64,000 nucleotides of DNA from a bacterium (GCA_030690415.1 JAUYGZ010000011.1:86699-150698); one strand, 5' to 3'; positions 51,854 to 61,446 are shown, counted from the first letter of the stretch. Notes: generated by a model from the sequence alone, not told the origin. Translations and numbers: made by a program.

Positions 51854-54800
51854 ATGAATATACTACGCAAAGCAACTGCTAGCGTGAGTGCCTTGGCTTT
51901 GCTCTTGAGCATTTTGATCACCCCAGGAATGGGATTCAACGTCGCTCAGGCAGCTGTTGACCCTGCAGATCAGCCATTCGTGGATTTCCTCCTCGATGAT
52001 CTCGGTGTCAGCGCCACTGCTCTTCCCGATGGTGCTATGTCACGTTACGACGTGTGTAACATCCTCTGGTTGGCAGATGGAGAGCCTACAGACGCACCTG
52101 ACTCAGGACTTTCTGATGTCAATTCGGCACAACAAGAAGCAGTGAACCACTGTGTGGATATGGCATACTTCGAAGGAACAGCAGACGCTCGTTTCGATGG
52201 AAGTAGAACCATTACCCGCGAAGAAGTGGGAAAACCCGTCATGAATTTCCTCGGCGAAGACAAGCTCAGCCAAGCTGACGCTGACATTGTCGGAGACATG
52301 TTCTATGACTGGGGCACGGTTGACACCAATCCAACTGGTGACCGTGGACTAGACCGCTACCTGGCTGGTCTCGTCGATATGGGAGTCGTGAAAGGATTCC
52401 CAGATGGGAATGTCCGACCGAAAGACGGTATCATCGGTCCTCACTTCGCTTCTATCTACACTAAGACTCTTATCGACCCCGCTGACAACGTCGCGCTCCG
52501 CAACGGAGGAGCTTCTGCTTCTGAATACGTCTGTGTGGCCGAAGGAGGAACGCTCGAAGACTGTTTCGGCAGTTCACCTGGACCTAGTCCAGTAGGCGGA
52601 GCTCTTCAGTTCATCGACCGTGGTAATCCGGGTCCTTCTATCGTTGCTGACGGTGCGATCGTGACTCCTCTGGAGCTCGAGATCCGCAACAACAGCAGCG
52701 CGGAAACTCAGATCACCCAGATCGACGTTCGTTTGACGGGTATTGCCAATGACAACATGCTGGATGGAGCATTCTTCATCATGCCGGATGGTTCCTTCAG
52801 CCTCAACCGACGTTCGACTTTCTCTGAGGGTCTTGCAGAAGTCGCTGTTGACATGAGAATCCCCGGAAACAGCTCTTTGATCACGACCCTCGCGATCAAT
52901 GTAGACGAAGATTTCAACTCCGGAACCATCGGATTCCAGGTTGAATCTGTTGTTTCCAATGCTTCATCTGTTACGGGACTACCTATTCAGAGTCAGACCG
53001 TTCAGGTGGTCGATGGCGCTAATACCATTGGAAGCCTGGCTGTTGACGTGAACGTTCGAAACGCTACTACCGCTACGGTAGAAGTCGGAGAACGATTCGT
53101 TGCGACCGAATTCGAACTGACGGCCGGATCCAACGAGGATGTCATGGTGTACTCCATGTTCCTCAATGATGAAGGATCTATTCAGGACGGAGACCTCGAG
53201 GATGCTGAGCTCACGCTTAAGCAGACCGGAGAGACGCTCGCAAGCTGTGAGTTCCGTGGAAGTGATCTCTTCTGTGGATTTGAAGAAGGCCTTCTGATCA
53301 GAGAAGGAGAAAACCTCGATGTTCTCCTCTGGGTAACGGTTGCTCTGACTTCAGATGCCGCCACCCGAACCATCTCCTATACCATAGATGAAAACTTCCA
53401 TGTGGACGCTCGCGGAGTTGCCTCTGGACAGCGATTTCTGGTTGGTCCTGGATCTACTGATACCAGCTTCCCCATCGGTGATGGAGGAGTAAATGTTCAT
53501 GAGGTATTGGAGGGTAGCATGACCCTTTCAAAGGATCCTTCTTCCCCAACGGGTGACATCAGCCCAGGTGCTGACAATGTTGCTGTTGCGACCTTCCGCA
53601 CGGAAGTCTTCGGAGAAAGTGTCCGTATTGAGAAAGCTGCTATCGATTTGTCTGCCGGTACCCTTACCGCTGATGACATTTCCGGAACAGTCCGTCTCTT
53701 CCTCCATGAGATTGGATCAGATCCAACCAGCGGAAAAAGTGTGCTGAGCCGAGATGCCGGTCAGGCTGATCTTTTCAGTGGAACACCTTCCCTGGAGAAC
53801 ACCACTAACGTGACGATTGAGCCCGGTACGCCTATGGCTTTGACGATTGTTTTGACCCTGAAGTCAACAGCAGTCCCAAACCGAACGCTGACCCCAGCCC
53901 TGAACATCCAGTTTGAGCGAGTCAACTCCAACTCAACTGACCCCACAGGAGCGGTTTCCGGTAACTCTCTCACGGTGAAGCTGACAACCATCAAGGTTTC
54001 CAGCAACACCTCGTTTACCAACACAACGCTGGTCGCGGGAGCTCCCAACACCAAGATCGCTTCCTTCACTTTCCAGGCTGGTAATGACGAAAGTCAGCTG
54101 ATCAGTGCTATTGACCTTTCGATCAATAATGTGGTCGGAATTACCAATATGAGACTGCGACGCGCGGATCTTGACGGTGAGCCTCAGATGGGGACCACCA
54201 AGGGAACCATCTCGGAGACGAGTAATACCTTCAGTCCAAATACCACCGTTGGTACGGTTGAACAGGGTGCGACGGCCATCATCGATGTGTATGTCGACAT
54301 GCAGACAACCGCTACAGGTACTTACACGGTCACGGTTAAGCTGGATGGAGTCAACTTTACCGGTAGTACCAGCTCGACTTCACGATCACTGCCAAGCCCA
54401 GCTCTTGCTCTTCAGACTGTCACGGCTGCCGGATCAGAAGATCTCGTGGTAACCAGTGTTACACAGCCTACCAAGGGTGTTGCTCATGCCGGAATGCTGG
54501 GTCGTGAAATGATGAAGTTCAAGCTCGAACCAAACTTCGGAGGAGTCAACATTCAGGAATTCCGATTCTTCGTGGACAACGGAGGTGGGAATACCAAGAA
54601 CTGGACGCTGAAGAAGTCTGACGGGACCGTGCTTGTCACGGGAGTGACCATCACCAATGGTATCCTCAACTTCCCTGTCAGTATCACTCTCGAGAAAGAC
54701 GTCGAAGTGACCTATATCCTGACCGCTGACTTCACCGACTCCGGTGATATGAACTCACAGCAGAATGTCAGTATCACGATCGCCGGTATCGAATCTGATG

Positions 54801-56290
54801 GAGCCGCTTCCGGATCCACCATCTTCGAAATCTACCCAGGTGGTGTGAACTCCTTCACGTCTTCCACCTCATCCGAAGGATCCTTCAGAGATGATCGAGA
54901 CCTGGTGATGGTTGATAGTGGTGGTGCTACGGGAGACCCCATGTACCTTGCTACTGCCGATTTCGACTTCCAGTCTGATATGACCGCTTCTCCAAGTCTG
55001 AACGGTGCTTCAACCTCAATCACTGCCGGACAGCAGGTTTCTGAGTTTGGATATGACAATCAGGAGACGCTGACGACCAGCCGATTGATCCCTGCTGCCG
55101 CTACCACGGGTAACGCCAACGAGGATTTTGTTCTCGGTGAACTCGTCTATGTCTTCGATGCGAGCGGTCCTACAGGAGGAATCGCTATGGTTGAAACCGC
55201 ACTGAGTAACGCGATTGTTGGTTCAATCCTTTCAGTTTTCTTCGAAGGGTCAACAACCGCTACAGCTGTTACGCTGACAGCAAGTGACGTTGTAGTCCAC
55301 CTCGCTACACCAGTCGCGGCTGACGAGAGCATTGCTCTTCCAGGAACCACTTGTGGATTCAATGTTACCAATGGACAGGTTGCTTTCTTGGTAGACGTGA
55401 GCACTGGAGCCAATACCGGTCTGACCGTGATTGATGCTACCGTTGCAAGCGGTGCCGACTGTACTGGAGCACTAACAGGGGTTACCCTGGCGAATACAGA
55501 CGGACTTGCCGTCTACTCTGCTCAGCAGTTTGAAGCGCCTTCTGCCACTGGTCAGTTTGCTTACACCACAGGTCAGATTGTTGTCGTCGCTGATGATAGC
55601 ACTCCAGCCAACAGTGGATTGCACATCGTCAACAGCACTCGAATGCCGGGAGAGACCCTGCTCGGAGCTGCTGTTCCATTTGACAGTTTGACGCTCACAG
55701 CCAGTGACCGTATCGCTGTCATTGGATCACTGCCGGTTGCAGGAGAGCCAGTTCAGGTGCAGGATTCTTTCCCACAGCTGAGCACGGTAAGCTCCGGATT
55801 CGGTACGCTGGTGACTCAGTCTGAACAACTTGTTGCTAAGCTCAAGATCACCAATCCTGGTCCTCGACAGCTCAGCATTAAGAGCTTCAAGTTCAAGTGT
55901 ACTGGTAGCTGGGCCGCTCAGGCTGCTGTTCTCGACAACGCTATCCGCGTTGAACGAAACGGTGCTACGACCCTGTCTGTCACTCGATCTGACGCTGGTG
56001 CGGAAGACTGTAACACTGCGGACGTGACTGTTACGCTCAATACACCAGAAGTGGTCTCTTCTAGCGGTGGAACATTAGAGCTCTGGCTCTACTTCGACAC
56101 TGCTGGTGGTACTGGAACGAATCAGTTCTTCCAGGTTGAGTTTAACCAGACTGCCGGTCAGGCAGGAAGCTGTGTTACCAGTTACTTCTACACGCAAGCT
56201 TCTGGCGGACCTGGTGGAGCTCCAACCAGCTCTTCACCTGCACAGATCTGTAACGACAACAAACTCTTTGGTCCAAGCTTTGAATCCTAG
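51854..56290 (+). CDS. Major S-layer-type surface protein with SLH modules
   Basis: From the ATG at 51854 the protein has 1478 residues and a clear signal peptide (MNILRKATASVSALALLLS, cleaved near AQAAVD). Two or three SLH-like modules follow (about 35-215), for example ARFDGSRTITREEVGKPVMN and VVKGFPDGNVRPKDG. The remaining 1250 residues are a series of beta domains rich in Ser, Thr, Val and Gly, with few Cys. The upstream in-frame ATG at 51731 adds no signal peptide. The gene is flanked by a long leader and a strong terminator, and its codon use looks more biased than its neighbours. It is the best candidate for the main surface-layer protein. Confidence 0.87.
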   Translation: MNILRKATASVSALALLLSILITPGMGFNVAQAAVDPADQPFVDFLLDDLGVSATALPDGAMSRYDVCNILWLADGEPTDAPDSGLSDVNSAQQEAVNHCVDMAYFEGTADARFDGSRTITREEVGKPVMNFLGEDKLSQADADIVGDMFYDWGTVDTNPTGDRGLDRYLAGLVDMGVVKGFPDGNVRPKDGIIGPHFASIYTKTLIDPADNVALRNGGASASEYVCVAEGGTLEDCFGSSPGPSPVGGALQFIDRGNPGPSIVADGAIVTPLELEIRNNSSAETQITQIDVRLTGIANDNMLDGAFFIMPDGSFSLNRRSTFSEGLAEVAVDMRIPGNSSLITTLAINVDEDFNSGTIGFQVESVVSNASSVTGLPIQSQTVQVVDGANTIGSLAVDVNVRNATTATVEVGERFVATEFELTAGSNEDVMVYSMFLNDEGSIQDGDLEDAELTLKQTGETLASCEFRGSDLFCGFEEGLLIREGENLDVLLWVTVALTSDAATRTISYTIDENFHVDARGVASGQRFLVGPGSTDTSFPIGDGGVNVHEVLEGSMTLSKDPSSPTGDISPGADNVAVATFRTEVFGESVRIEKAAIDLSAGTLTADDISGTVRLFLHEIGSDPTSGKSVLSRDAGQADLFSGTPSLENTTNVTIEPGTPMALTIVLTLKSTAVPNRTLTPALNIQFERVNSNSTDPTGAVSGNSLTVKLTTIKVSSNTSFTNTTLVAGAPNTKIASFTFQAGNDESQLISAIDLSINNVVGITNMRLRRADLDGEPQMGTTKGTISETSNTFSPNTTVGTVEQGATAIIDVYVDMQTTATGTYTVTVKLDGVNFTGSTSSTSRSLPSPALALQTVTAAGSEDLVVTSVTQPTKGVAHAGMLGREMMKFKLEPNFGGVNIQEFRFFVDNGGGNTKNWTLKKSDGTVLVTGVTITNGILNFPVSITLEKDVEVTYILTADFTDSGDMNSQQNVSITIAGIESDGAASGSTIFEIYPGGVNSFTSSTSSEGSFRDDRDLVMVDSGGATGDPMYLATADFDFQSDMTASPSLNGASTSITAGQQVSEFGYDNQETLTTSRLIPAAATTGNANEDFVLGELVYVFDASGPTGGIAMVETALSNAIVGSILSVFFEGSTTATAVTLTASDVVVHLATPVAADESIALPGTTCGFNVTNGQVAFLVDVSTGANTGLTVIDATVASGADCTGALTGVTLANTDGLAVYSAQQFEAPSATGQFAYTTGQIVVVADDSTPANSGLHIVNSTRMPGETLLGAAVPFDSLTLTASDRIAVIGSLPVAGEPVQVQDSFPQLSTVSSGFGTLVTQSEQLVAKLKITNPGPRQLSIKSFKFKCTGSWAAQAAVLDNAIRVERNGATTLSVTRSDAGAEDCNTADVTVTLNTPEVVSSSGGTLELWLYFDTAGGTGTNQFFQVEFNQTAGQAGSCVTSYFYTQASGGPGGAPTSSSPAQICNDNKLFGPSFES

Positions 56291-56330
56291 TCCGCCTTCG
56301 TCCCGACTTTGTCGGAACTACGGCAGGACA
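56291..56330. repeat. GC-rich hairpin element after the S-layer gene
   Basis: CCGAC (56303-56307) and GTCGG (56311-56315) form the core stem, and TCCGCC and GGCAGGA flank it imperfectly. The pattern resembles the element near 42341-42366. Confidence 0.4.
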
Positions 56331-56384
56331 GGTATGACCATCGTCAGGTCGTACATATGATTCCTTGCTGCTTCCAAAGCAGTT

Positions 56385-56424
56385 TAAAACCCCCTCTCAC
56401 TTCGGTGGGAGGGGGTTTTTTTTG
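56385..56424 (+). terminator. Strong Rho-independent terminator of the S-layer gene
   Basis: AAAACCCCCTCTCAC pairs with GTGGGAGGGGGTTTT around TTCG, giving a long GC-rich stem with one mismatch, and eight T residues follow. Confidence 0.9.
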
Positions 56425-56508
56425 TCAACCACTGGCCCCCGCTTTGGCGACCCTTTTTTCCATCCCGTCCCATTTTTCCATTCCGACCGAGGAGGTGCGA
56501 CGAGCGGA

Positions 56509-56537
56509 GGAATCCCTCTTCTAAAAAAAGGGATTCC
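56509..56537. repeat. Stem-loop in the gene-free stretch 56291-56686
   Basis: GGAATCCCT (56509-56517) and AGGGATTCC (56529-56537) pair perfectly with an 11-base A-rich loop. Together with the terminator and the GC-rich hairpin it makes up most of the structure in this stretch. Confidence 0.5.
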
Positions 56538-56612
56538 CTCGCGCATTCCATTTCATTACCAAGCCACTCGGCCGCAATGGCAGTGCTTATTGTTCATTTT
56601 TTCAAGCTAATT

Positions 56613-56662
56613 TTCCGGTGATCCGGAATATATTGGAGAATAAGGGATAAGGCAGATATAAT
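56613..56662 (+). promoter_or_regulatory. Promoter and possible operator of the MNT/HEPN pair
   Basis: TTGGAG (56633-56638) and TATAAT (56657-56662) are 18 bases apart. TTCCGG-TGAT-CCGGAA (56613-56628) is a perfect dyad just upstream of the -35 box and could bind a regulator. The start codon is at 56687. Confidence 0.6.
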
Positions 56663-56686
56663 AGAAGTGCTTTTTAATCCGTATCA

Positions 56687-56974
56687 ATGAGGCTCAGCAA
56701 GGAAAAACAGGCCTTTCTCAAACAGGAAATCAGCAGTTACCTGAAGAACTGTCAAACCTACCTCTTCGGTTCTCGTGTTGACAATGCCGCCAAAGGAGGG
56801 GATATCGATATTCTCGTTATTGCTGAGCGATCCCTCACGCTCGATGAAAAAATTGAAATCAAAGCGCACTTTTATAAAGCCTTTGGGCAGGAAAAAATAG
56901 ACATCGTCAGCTATGCTAAGACAGATCAATCCACATTCAAACAGATCATACTTCCATCATCGATACTCCTATGA
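56687..56974 (+). CDS. MNT-type nucleotidyltransferase (antitoxin)
   Basis: This 95-residue protein is a minimal nucleotidyltransferase: LFGSRVDNAAKGGDIDILV carries the GS turn (G28, S29) and the catalytic Asp pair D39 and D41. MNT proteins of this size act as antitoxins, adding AMP to a Tyr on the HEPN toxin and so inactivating it. The gene overlaps the HEPN gene by 4 bases (ATGA), as usual for such pairs, and has its own promoter and dyad. It could also act on its own. The assignment to the HEPN/MNT type is firm. Confidence 0.9.
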   Translation: MRLSKEKQAFLKQEISSYLKNCQTYLFGSRVDNAAKGGDIDILVIAERSLTLDEKIEIKAHFYKAFGQEKIDIVSYAKTDQSTFKQIILPSSILL

Positions 56975-57429
56975 CTCATCAGCAACAAATACTTATCAAG
57001 CAGCTCAGGGAAAACCTTTTAGTGTTGGAGCAGTCTTTAGAGGCTCTGAATTACTCTTACCAGAAATGTCAGGGCTTTAAGCCTCATCAGGCGCAGACTC
57101 CGGATGATCTGGAAAGCTGGGAGGCCCTCATCGCTCGATTTGCGCGCACATCAGACATTTTGACCCAGAAAGTTTTTAAAAGCCTTTTCCTGCTGCTGCA
57201 GGAAAAAATGTTAACCTTCCTCGATGCCGCCAATTTTCTCGAAAAAATAGGAGTTGTAGAAAAGGCAGATGACCTGATCACAATAAGAGAGCTTCGAAAT
57301 GAAGTCGCGCATGAATACGCAAATCCAATGCATTTAGAAGAGATCTATACCGTCATATTCAGCACGATCCCCTTGCTCATCGACATTATTGAGAGAACAA
57401 AGGCTTATATTCGTGAGAAGGAGTTATAG
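56971..57429 (+). CDS. HEPN-domain protein (toxin or substrate-binding partner)
   Basis: This 152-residue, all-helical protein carries the RX4HXY motif of HEPN toxins at R109-N-E-V-A-H114-E-Y116. HEPN proteins of this type are RNases whose catalytic Arg and His lie in that motif; the Tyr is the residue that the MNT partner modifies. The protein is also related to the HI0074-type substrate-binding family of nucleotidyltransferases, to which it may belong. It is translationally coupled to the MNT gene. The target RNA is unknown. Confidence 0.88.
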   Translation: MTHQQQILIKQLRENLLVLEQSLEALNYSYQKCQGFKPHQAQTPDDLESWEALIARFARTSDILTQKVFKSLFLLLQEKMLTFLDAANFLEKIGVVEKADDLITIRELRNEVAHEYANPMHLEEIYTVIFSTIPLLIDIIERTKAYIREKEL

Positions 57430-57470
57430 TCACGAGTCGGGAAAGAGAAAAGAGAGACTACCCCCCCCCC

Positions 57471-57480
57471 TGAGCGAGCT
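57471..57480. repeat. Homopolymer of 10 C upstream of the lipoprotein gene
   Basis: The C10 tract lies 50 bases before the ATG at 57531, within the expected promoter or leader. Length change could alter expression. Confidence 0.6.
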
Positions 57481-57530
57481 GGCTTTTCACCGACTCCTTT
57501 GCTATTCTGATAGCCCTTAAATACCTCATC

Positions 57531-58751
57531 ATGTCGCACAAATCCACTCGAGTCCTGCTGGCTCTCTTTGTCCTTCCGGCCCTTCTCCTCACAGCCTGTG
57601 CCCCCTCCAGCCCCGTCATATCCCATGAAACCATTTTTTCCACCCGTCTTGAAGGCGAGACCGTCAAAAACCTTGGTATGGATGATGAGGTGCAGGTCAC
57701 GGAAGGCAACTACCGCGATATCGTGCTTTTGGACGTACTCGATACTCAGCCAAAACAAGTTCTTTTTAAGGAGGTGGTAGAAGGAACAATGAGGCTGATA
57801 CAAGGAGCCTTAAATTCAGAAGATGTGATTATTCACGAGGGAGAGAATACCTTCCACGAGACGGTGACGGATGAGGGGCGTATCTTATATATGACCAATG
57901 ATTCCGTGACCAAAATATGGACGCTCTGGGACGATGCGGGAGAGCAGCTTTTCACTGGAGCTGTTACCGTCTTTCTCAAAAACAGCGGAGGAGAGCTCAT
58001 CTTTGTGAGCCAGAGAGATCAAGGCTTCGTCGTCTATCGCAATGGAGAAAAGGTCTGGGAATCACCAACACCCATTCTGGAATGGATTCCTGTTCAGGAG
58101 CCCCAGGGCTACCTGGCCGTCGTACGGGACGCGGAGTTTACAAATAGCTACCGGGTTAAAAGCTCTTTTGGGGAAGTTCCAGGGTACTTCCACGGCGTGG
58201 TTGGTTTGGATCAGATTGACGGGCAGATCTTCTTTATGGGCCATCGGGACGATGGTCAGTGGGTCTGGTATCTGAATGGGGAACAAAAAGAGCTTTCTTT
58301 CCCCGTGAAAGAAGTCGCTTCCGTCGTTCGTCGGCTTCACACGGTTACGGCGCTCGTGAGCACCCCTGAGGGGGACCGAAACCAATGGTATCTGATCGAC
58401 TCAGAGGGAAAAAAAGAGAATCTGCCTTCCCAGCCTTCGTCTCTGATTCGGACCACGGAAGGATGGAAAACACTCCTGAGCAAGCCTGAGCAGACCTATA
58501 GTATTCTCAATCTGGAGAATAAGGACGAAGAAGACAGCTCTGCAGAAATGGCAATCATTCCCATCACACTTGCTACCGACATCTGGTATGCCAGAAGAGA
58601 TCAGGGTTCAGTCCACTGGACGATCAGAAGAGGGGATCAGGAGGTGGGGGTCTACCTGGGCTACCGCGCACCAATTCAGCTAAAAGATCAAACCTATTTA
58701 CTCGGGGAAACCAGAGATGGCTCGGTAGAATTAGTGGAGATCAATAAGTAG
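57531..58751 (+). CDS. Lipoprotein of unknown function
   Basis: This 406-residue protein has a lipoprotein signal: a basic start, a hydrophobic core and the lipobox LLTAC with Cys23. The rest is a beta-rich, propeller-like region with repeated Trp- and Gly-containing blades (GQWVWYLNGE, NQWYLIDSEGKKE, SVHWTIRRGDQEVG). I recognise no family or active site. It is anchored to the outer face of the membrane after cleavage at Cys23. It precedes another secreted protein by 65 bases. A C10 tract lies 50 bases upstream. Confidence 0.78.
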   Translation: MSHKSTRVLLALFVLPALLLTACAPSSPVISHETIFSTRLEGETVKNLGMDDEVQVTEGNYRDIVLLDVLDTQPKQVLFKEVVEGTMRLIQGALNSEDVIIHEGENTFHETVTDEGRILYMTNDSVTKIWTLWDDAGEQLFTGAVTVFLKNSGGELIFVSQRDQGFVVYRNGEKVWESPTPILEWIPVQEPQGYLAVVRDAEFTNSYRVKSSFGEVPGYFHGVVGLDQIDGQIFFMGHRDDGQWVWYLNGEQKELSFPVKEVASVVRRLHTVTALVSTPEGDRNQWYLIDSEGKKENLPSQPSSLIRTTEGWKTLLSKPEQTYSILNLENKDEEDSSAEMAIIPITLATDIWYARRDQGSVHWTIRRGDQEVGVYLGYRAPIQLKDQTYLLGETRDGSVELVEINK

Positions 58752-58762
58752 GGGTTCATCTA

Positions 58763-58813
58763 CAACCCACAACCCACAACCCACAACCCACAACCTCTAA
58801 TCCACCCCCCCCC
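58763..58813. repeat. Heptamer array plus C9 tract before a start codon
   Basis: About five units of CAACCCA (58763-58796) are followed by a run of nine C (58805-58813). The ATG at 58817 is three bases after it, so there is no Shine-Dalgarno sequence. Confidence 0.8.
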
Positions 58814-58816
58814 ACC

Positions 58817-60178
58817 ATGCGTCTCATCAAAACCTTTGTTCTCCTCGCATTTCTGAGCATCTTCACAAGTCTTCCCGCTTATGCCAATGAAAACGCTGAC
58901 TTCTCCTTTGATATGGGCTCAAGCCTAACGCTGGATGAGTCTGACAGTTATGGGTATATCCCCGACATTACGATTCAGGCCTTGCGCGAGGTAACGCCAC
59001 GGACTTTGTCCATCCATATTCCCAACGCCATCCGTGGTATCGTTTCAGGAGATCTCACGTATGTGGTTCAAAACGGAACCGCTTCATCGAAAGTTGACCC
59101 CATTACACTGGATTCCATCTCATTAGATCATCGGACCATTGCACTGGTGCTCAACGAGACCCTTCTTCCCAACGAAACCCTGACCATTGGCGGTTTGATT
59201 TTAAAGGCTTATCAAAGCGATAATTCTCCTCAAGCTATCGGGCTTCAGTATCCGGATGACGGCGGTGCCGTGGTGACCCTGCTTTCCAGCACCACGATTC
59301 GCTTGAATATCGGGAGTGGTACCAGGAGAAGGTATGGTGCTCCCGAGCCCATCAGAAACCTCATGAGGGTACAGCCGGATGATAGCACTGCGGTGTTCAC
59401 GTGGACCAAGGGGCCGGATCTGGACCTGAATGGGTATCAGTTTACACTCAAAAAACATCTTTCCGATACCATCGTCAACGAATTTTTCGGACAGGATAGT
59501 CTGAGTTACACGATCGAGGATCTGGTCCCGGGATCAAAATACGAGCTGACTTTTCAGGTGCTCAATAATGGAGGATTTTTGTCTGAGGTGACACTGGACT
59601 TCAACTCTCAAGCGACTCCCGCTGAATCGGTCGAAGAACCCCCGACAGAACTGCCGGAAGAGCCGGCCTCAGAGCTCCCCGTCATCAGTTCAACCAACTT
59701 CACCCAGATGAGGAGAAGTACAAGTCAGGAGTTCATCTCGATCTATCAAGCGGTGGTTCCTCCGGACAGCTATGAGCTTCCCCTCGAGGGAGACAGCAAG
59801 CCAACGCTTCTGGAGCTTCTGGATTTGATGAAGACCAGCACCCTCTTCCCGGATTTTGGAGTGGTCACCCTCGCTCGTCTCGACCGTTACGAAGGCAGGT
59901 CAGGAAGTCAGCTGGATGTAAAAGTGTCTCATTCGGCACTCATCAGTCTCATCATTCACCTGGCGAGAGGGGAGCGGATACCCACCACGCTAGTTTTACC
60001 CAGACCACGGAGAGATGCTCTGGAGACCGAGTCAGAATGGGATCACCGGCTTCTGGTCTACTTCCTTCAGCGAAAGGGAGTTGTTGATGACGCTGGGGTC
60101 TATAGCGATCCCCTCGAGGAGCTCCGCCTAGAGGACCTCATCATCATGCTTGACCACTTCAGACAGCCTCTGCAGTAA
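58817..60178 (+). CDS. Secreted protein with fibronectin-III-like domain
   Basis: This 453-residue protein has a signal peptide (MRLIKTFVLLAFLSIFTSLPAYA) and a beta-rich domain (about 25-165). A fibronectin-III-like domain follows (about 175-260, FTWTKGPDLDLNGYQFTL; YTIEDLVPGSKYELTFQVLN), then a Pro/Glu linker and a C-terminal helical part that I do not recognise. It probably sits at the cell surface. Its 3' end overlaps the 3' end of murG by 51 bases in the opposite direction. The start codon directly follows a C9 tract. Confidence 0.75.
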   Translation: MRLIKTFVLLAFLSIFTSLPAYANENADFSFDMGSSLTLDESDSYGYIPDITIQALREVTPRTLSIHIPNAIRGIVSGDLTYVVQNGTASSKVDPITLDSISLDHRTIALVLNETLLPNETLTIGGLILKAYQSDNSPQAIGLQYPDDGGAVVTLLSSTTIRLNIGSGTRRRYGAPEPIRNLMRVQPDDSTAVFTWTKGPDLDLNGYQFTLKKHLSDTIVNEFFGQDSLSYTIEDLVPGSKYELTFQVLNNGGFLSEVTLDFNSQATPAESVEEPPTELPEEPASELPVISSTNFTQMRRSTSQEFISIYQAVVPPDSYELPLEGDSKPTLLELLDLMKTSTLFPDFGVVTLARLDRYEGRSGSQLDVKVSHSALISLIIHLARGERIPTTLVLPRPRRDALETESEWDHRLLVYFLQRKGVVDDAGVYSDPLEELRLEDLIIMLDHFRQPLQ

Positions 60179-61231
60179 GACGTGCACGATCTGCTCAGCG
60201 GACGAATGGTTCGGGCGTTCAACTGCCATTCGTCGTGTTTGTTTCGCCGTCTCATTCACCGCATTCCACACTTCACCTGAGCTCACTTCCGGTCCTTTCA
60301 GGACCACCCAATCAGGATGCTTCTTCTTCATTTCCAGAGCGTTCTTCATCTGATGGTCTCCAGCGGCAGATCTCAGAGGGATGATGATCGCAAGCTTGTT
60401 CAAGGCTTCCAGTTCGGCCAGTGAATTACCGCCAGCCCTTGAAATAACCAGATCAGCTGCGGTGAGGAAATCAGTGTAATCGTCGGTGATGTATTCGAAG
60501 GCCTGGTAAAAGCTGTCATTGCGAGAAGTGTTCATTTTCCCCTTCCCCGTCAAATGAATGACCTGCCAGTGTTCCAGGAGCTTCGGCAGGAGCTCCCACA
60601 CCAGTTCATTGATCTGTTTCGCCCCCTGGCTCCCCCCCATGACGAGGAGGGTTTTACGCTGCCGGCTGAATCCAAGTTCGTGCAAAGCCTTTTCCTTCGA
60701 CCCCTTGAACAGGCCGGGGGATATCGGATTGCCGACGAAGATCGTATTGTTTTTGAAATACGGCCGTGCCGACTCAAATCCCAGCAGTACTTGTTCCGCT
60801 AATCGAGCGATCCAGCGGTTCGCCAGGCCAGGAGTGCTATCGGTTTCATGCGTGATCATCGGGATCCTGTTCATCCACGCACCAATAGCGACCGGCAAAG
60901 CGACATAGCCACCGGATGAAAACACCAGATTCGGCCTAATCTTCTTCAGCAGCCAAAAAGACTGCCAGACACCTCGCAGGAAGCGGAAAAAATCAGGGAT
61001 GCTTTCGAGAGCAAAGTAGCGGCGAAACTTCCCCGTTGAAATGGCATGAAAACGGCACAGGTTTCGATTCACCAGCTCTTTTTCTTTCCCATTGTTCGAT
61101 CCTAAATAATGCAGCTCGATAGGAGACAGCTTTTTCTTCAATTCGCTCATCACGATCAGGTTTTTCGTGACGTGTCCGGTGGTACCGCCTCCGGTGAAGA
61201 TGATGATTTTGCTTGGATTATTCATATGCAT
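60128..61231 (-). CDS. murG: UDP-GlcNAc:lipid II N-acetylglucosaminyltransferase
   Basis: This 367-residue protein has the MurG N-terminal Gly loop GGGTTGHV, the second loop SGGYVALP, HETDSTPGLANRW and the nucleotide-sugar region MGGSQGAKQINE, then SRAGGNSLAELEAL. MurG forms lipid II on the inner face of the membrane, feeding peptidoglycan synthesis by PBP1C and others. Normal E. coli MurG has HEQN where this has HETD, a common variation. The start may be the ATG at 61231 or the next Met two codons on. No other mur gene lies in the window. Its 3' end overlaps the convergent secreted-protein gene. Confidence 0.94.
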   Translation of the reverse strand: MHMNNPSKIIIFTGGGTTGHVTKNLIVMSELKKKLSPIELHYLGSNNGKEKELVNRNLCRFHAISTGKFRRYFALESIPDFFRFLRGVWQSFWLLKKIRPNLVFSSGGYVALPVAIGAWMNRIPMITHETDSTPGLANRWIARLAEQVLLGFESARPYFKNNTIFVGNPISPGLFKGSKEKALHELGFSRQRKTLLVMGGSQGAKQINELVWELLPKLLEHWQVIHLTGKGKMNTSRNDSFYQAFEYITDDYTDFLTAADLVISRAGGNSLAELEALNKLAIIIPLRSAAGDHQMKNALEMKKKHPDWVVLKGPEVSSGEVWNAVNETAKQTRRMAVERPNHSSAEQIVHVLLQRLSEVVKHDDEVL

Positions 61232-61434
61232 ACTCTATCATATTGACGTCGAATCTTTCTGCCGTTTGCGCATTCCTGATCAGGCGCAGAATATCATCGG
61301 CATCGAAACAACCCCAAGTATTATGCTTGTGGTTATATTATGATATCTTAAGCATATATTGGTAGGAGCTGATGGTTCGGCAGGGAGATTTGACAACTAT
61401 GTCTGTCCGTATGTCCTTTTTTACGGGATTCAAA

Positions 61435-61440
61435 TATAAT
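61435..61440 (+). promoter_or_regulatory. Possible -10 box directly before an AT-rich gene
   Basis: TATAAT ends 6 bases before the ATG at 61447, which would give an almost leaderless mRNA. No good -35 box lies at the right distance. A TTGACA lies further up (61390-61395). The 215-base gap to murG is AT-rich and holds nothing else I can name. Confidence 0.35.
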
Positions 61441-61446
61441 CCTTTC

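Noticed and set aside
57405..57803. Minus-strand frame of 132 residues over the C10 tract
   Set aside because: It is antisense to the lipoprotein gene, whose signal peptide and lipobox are clear.
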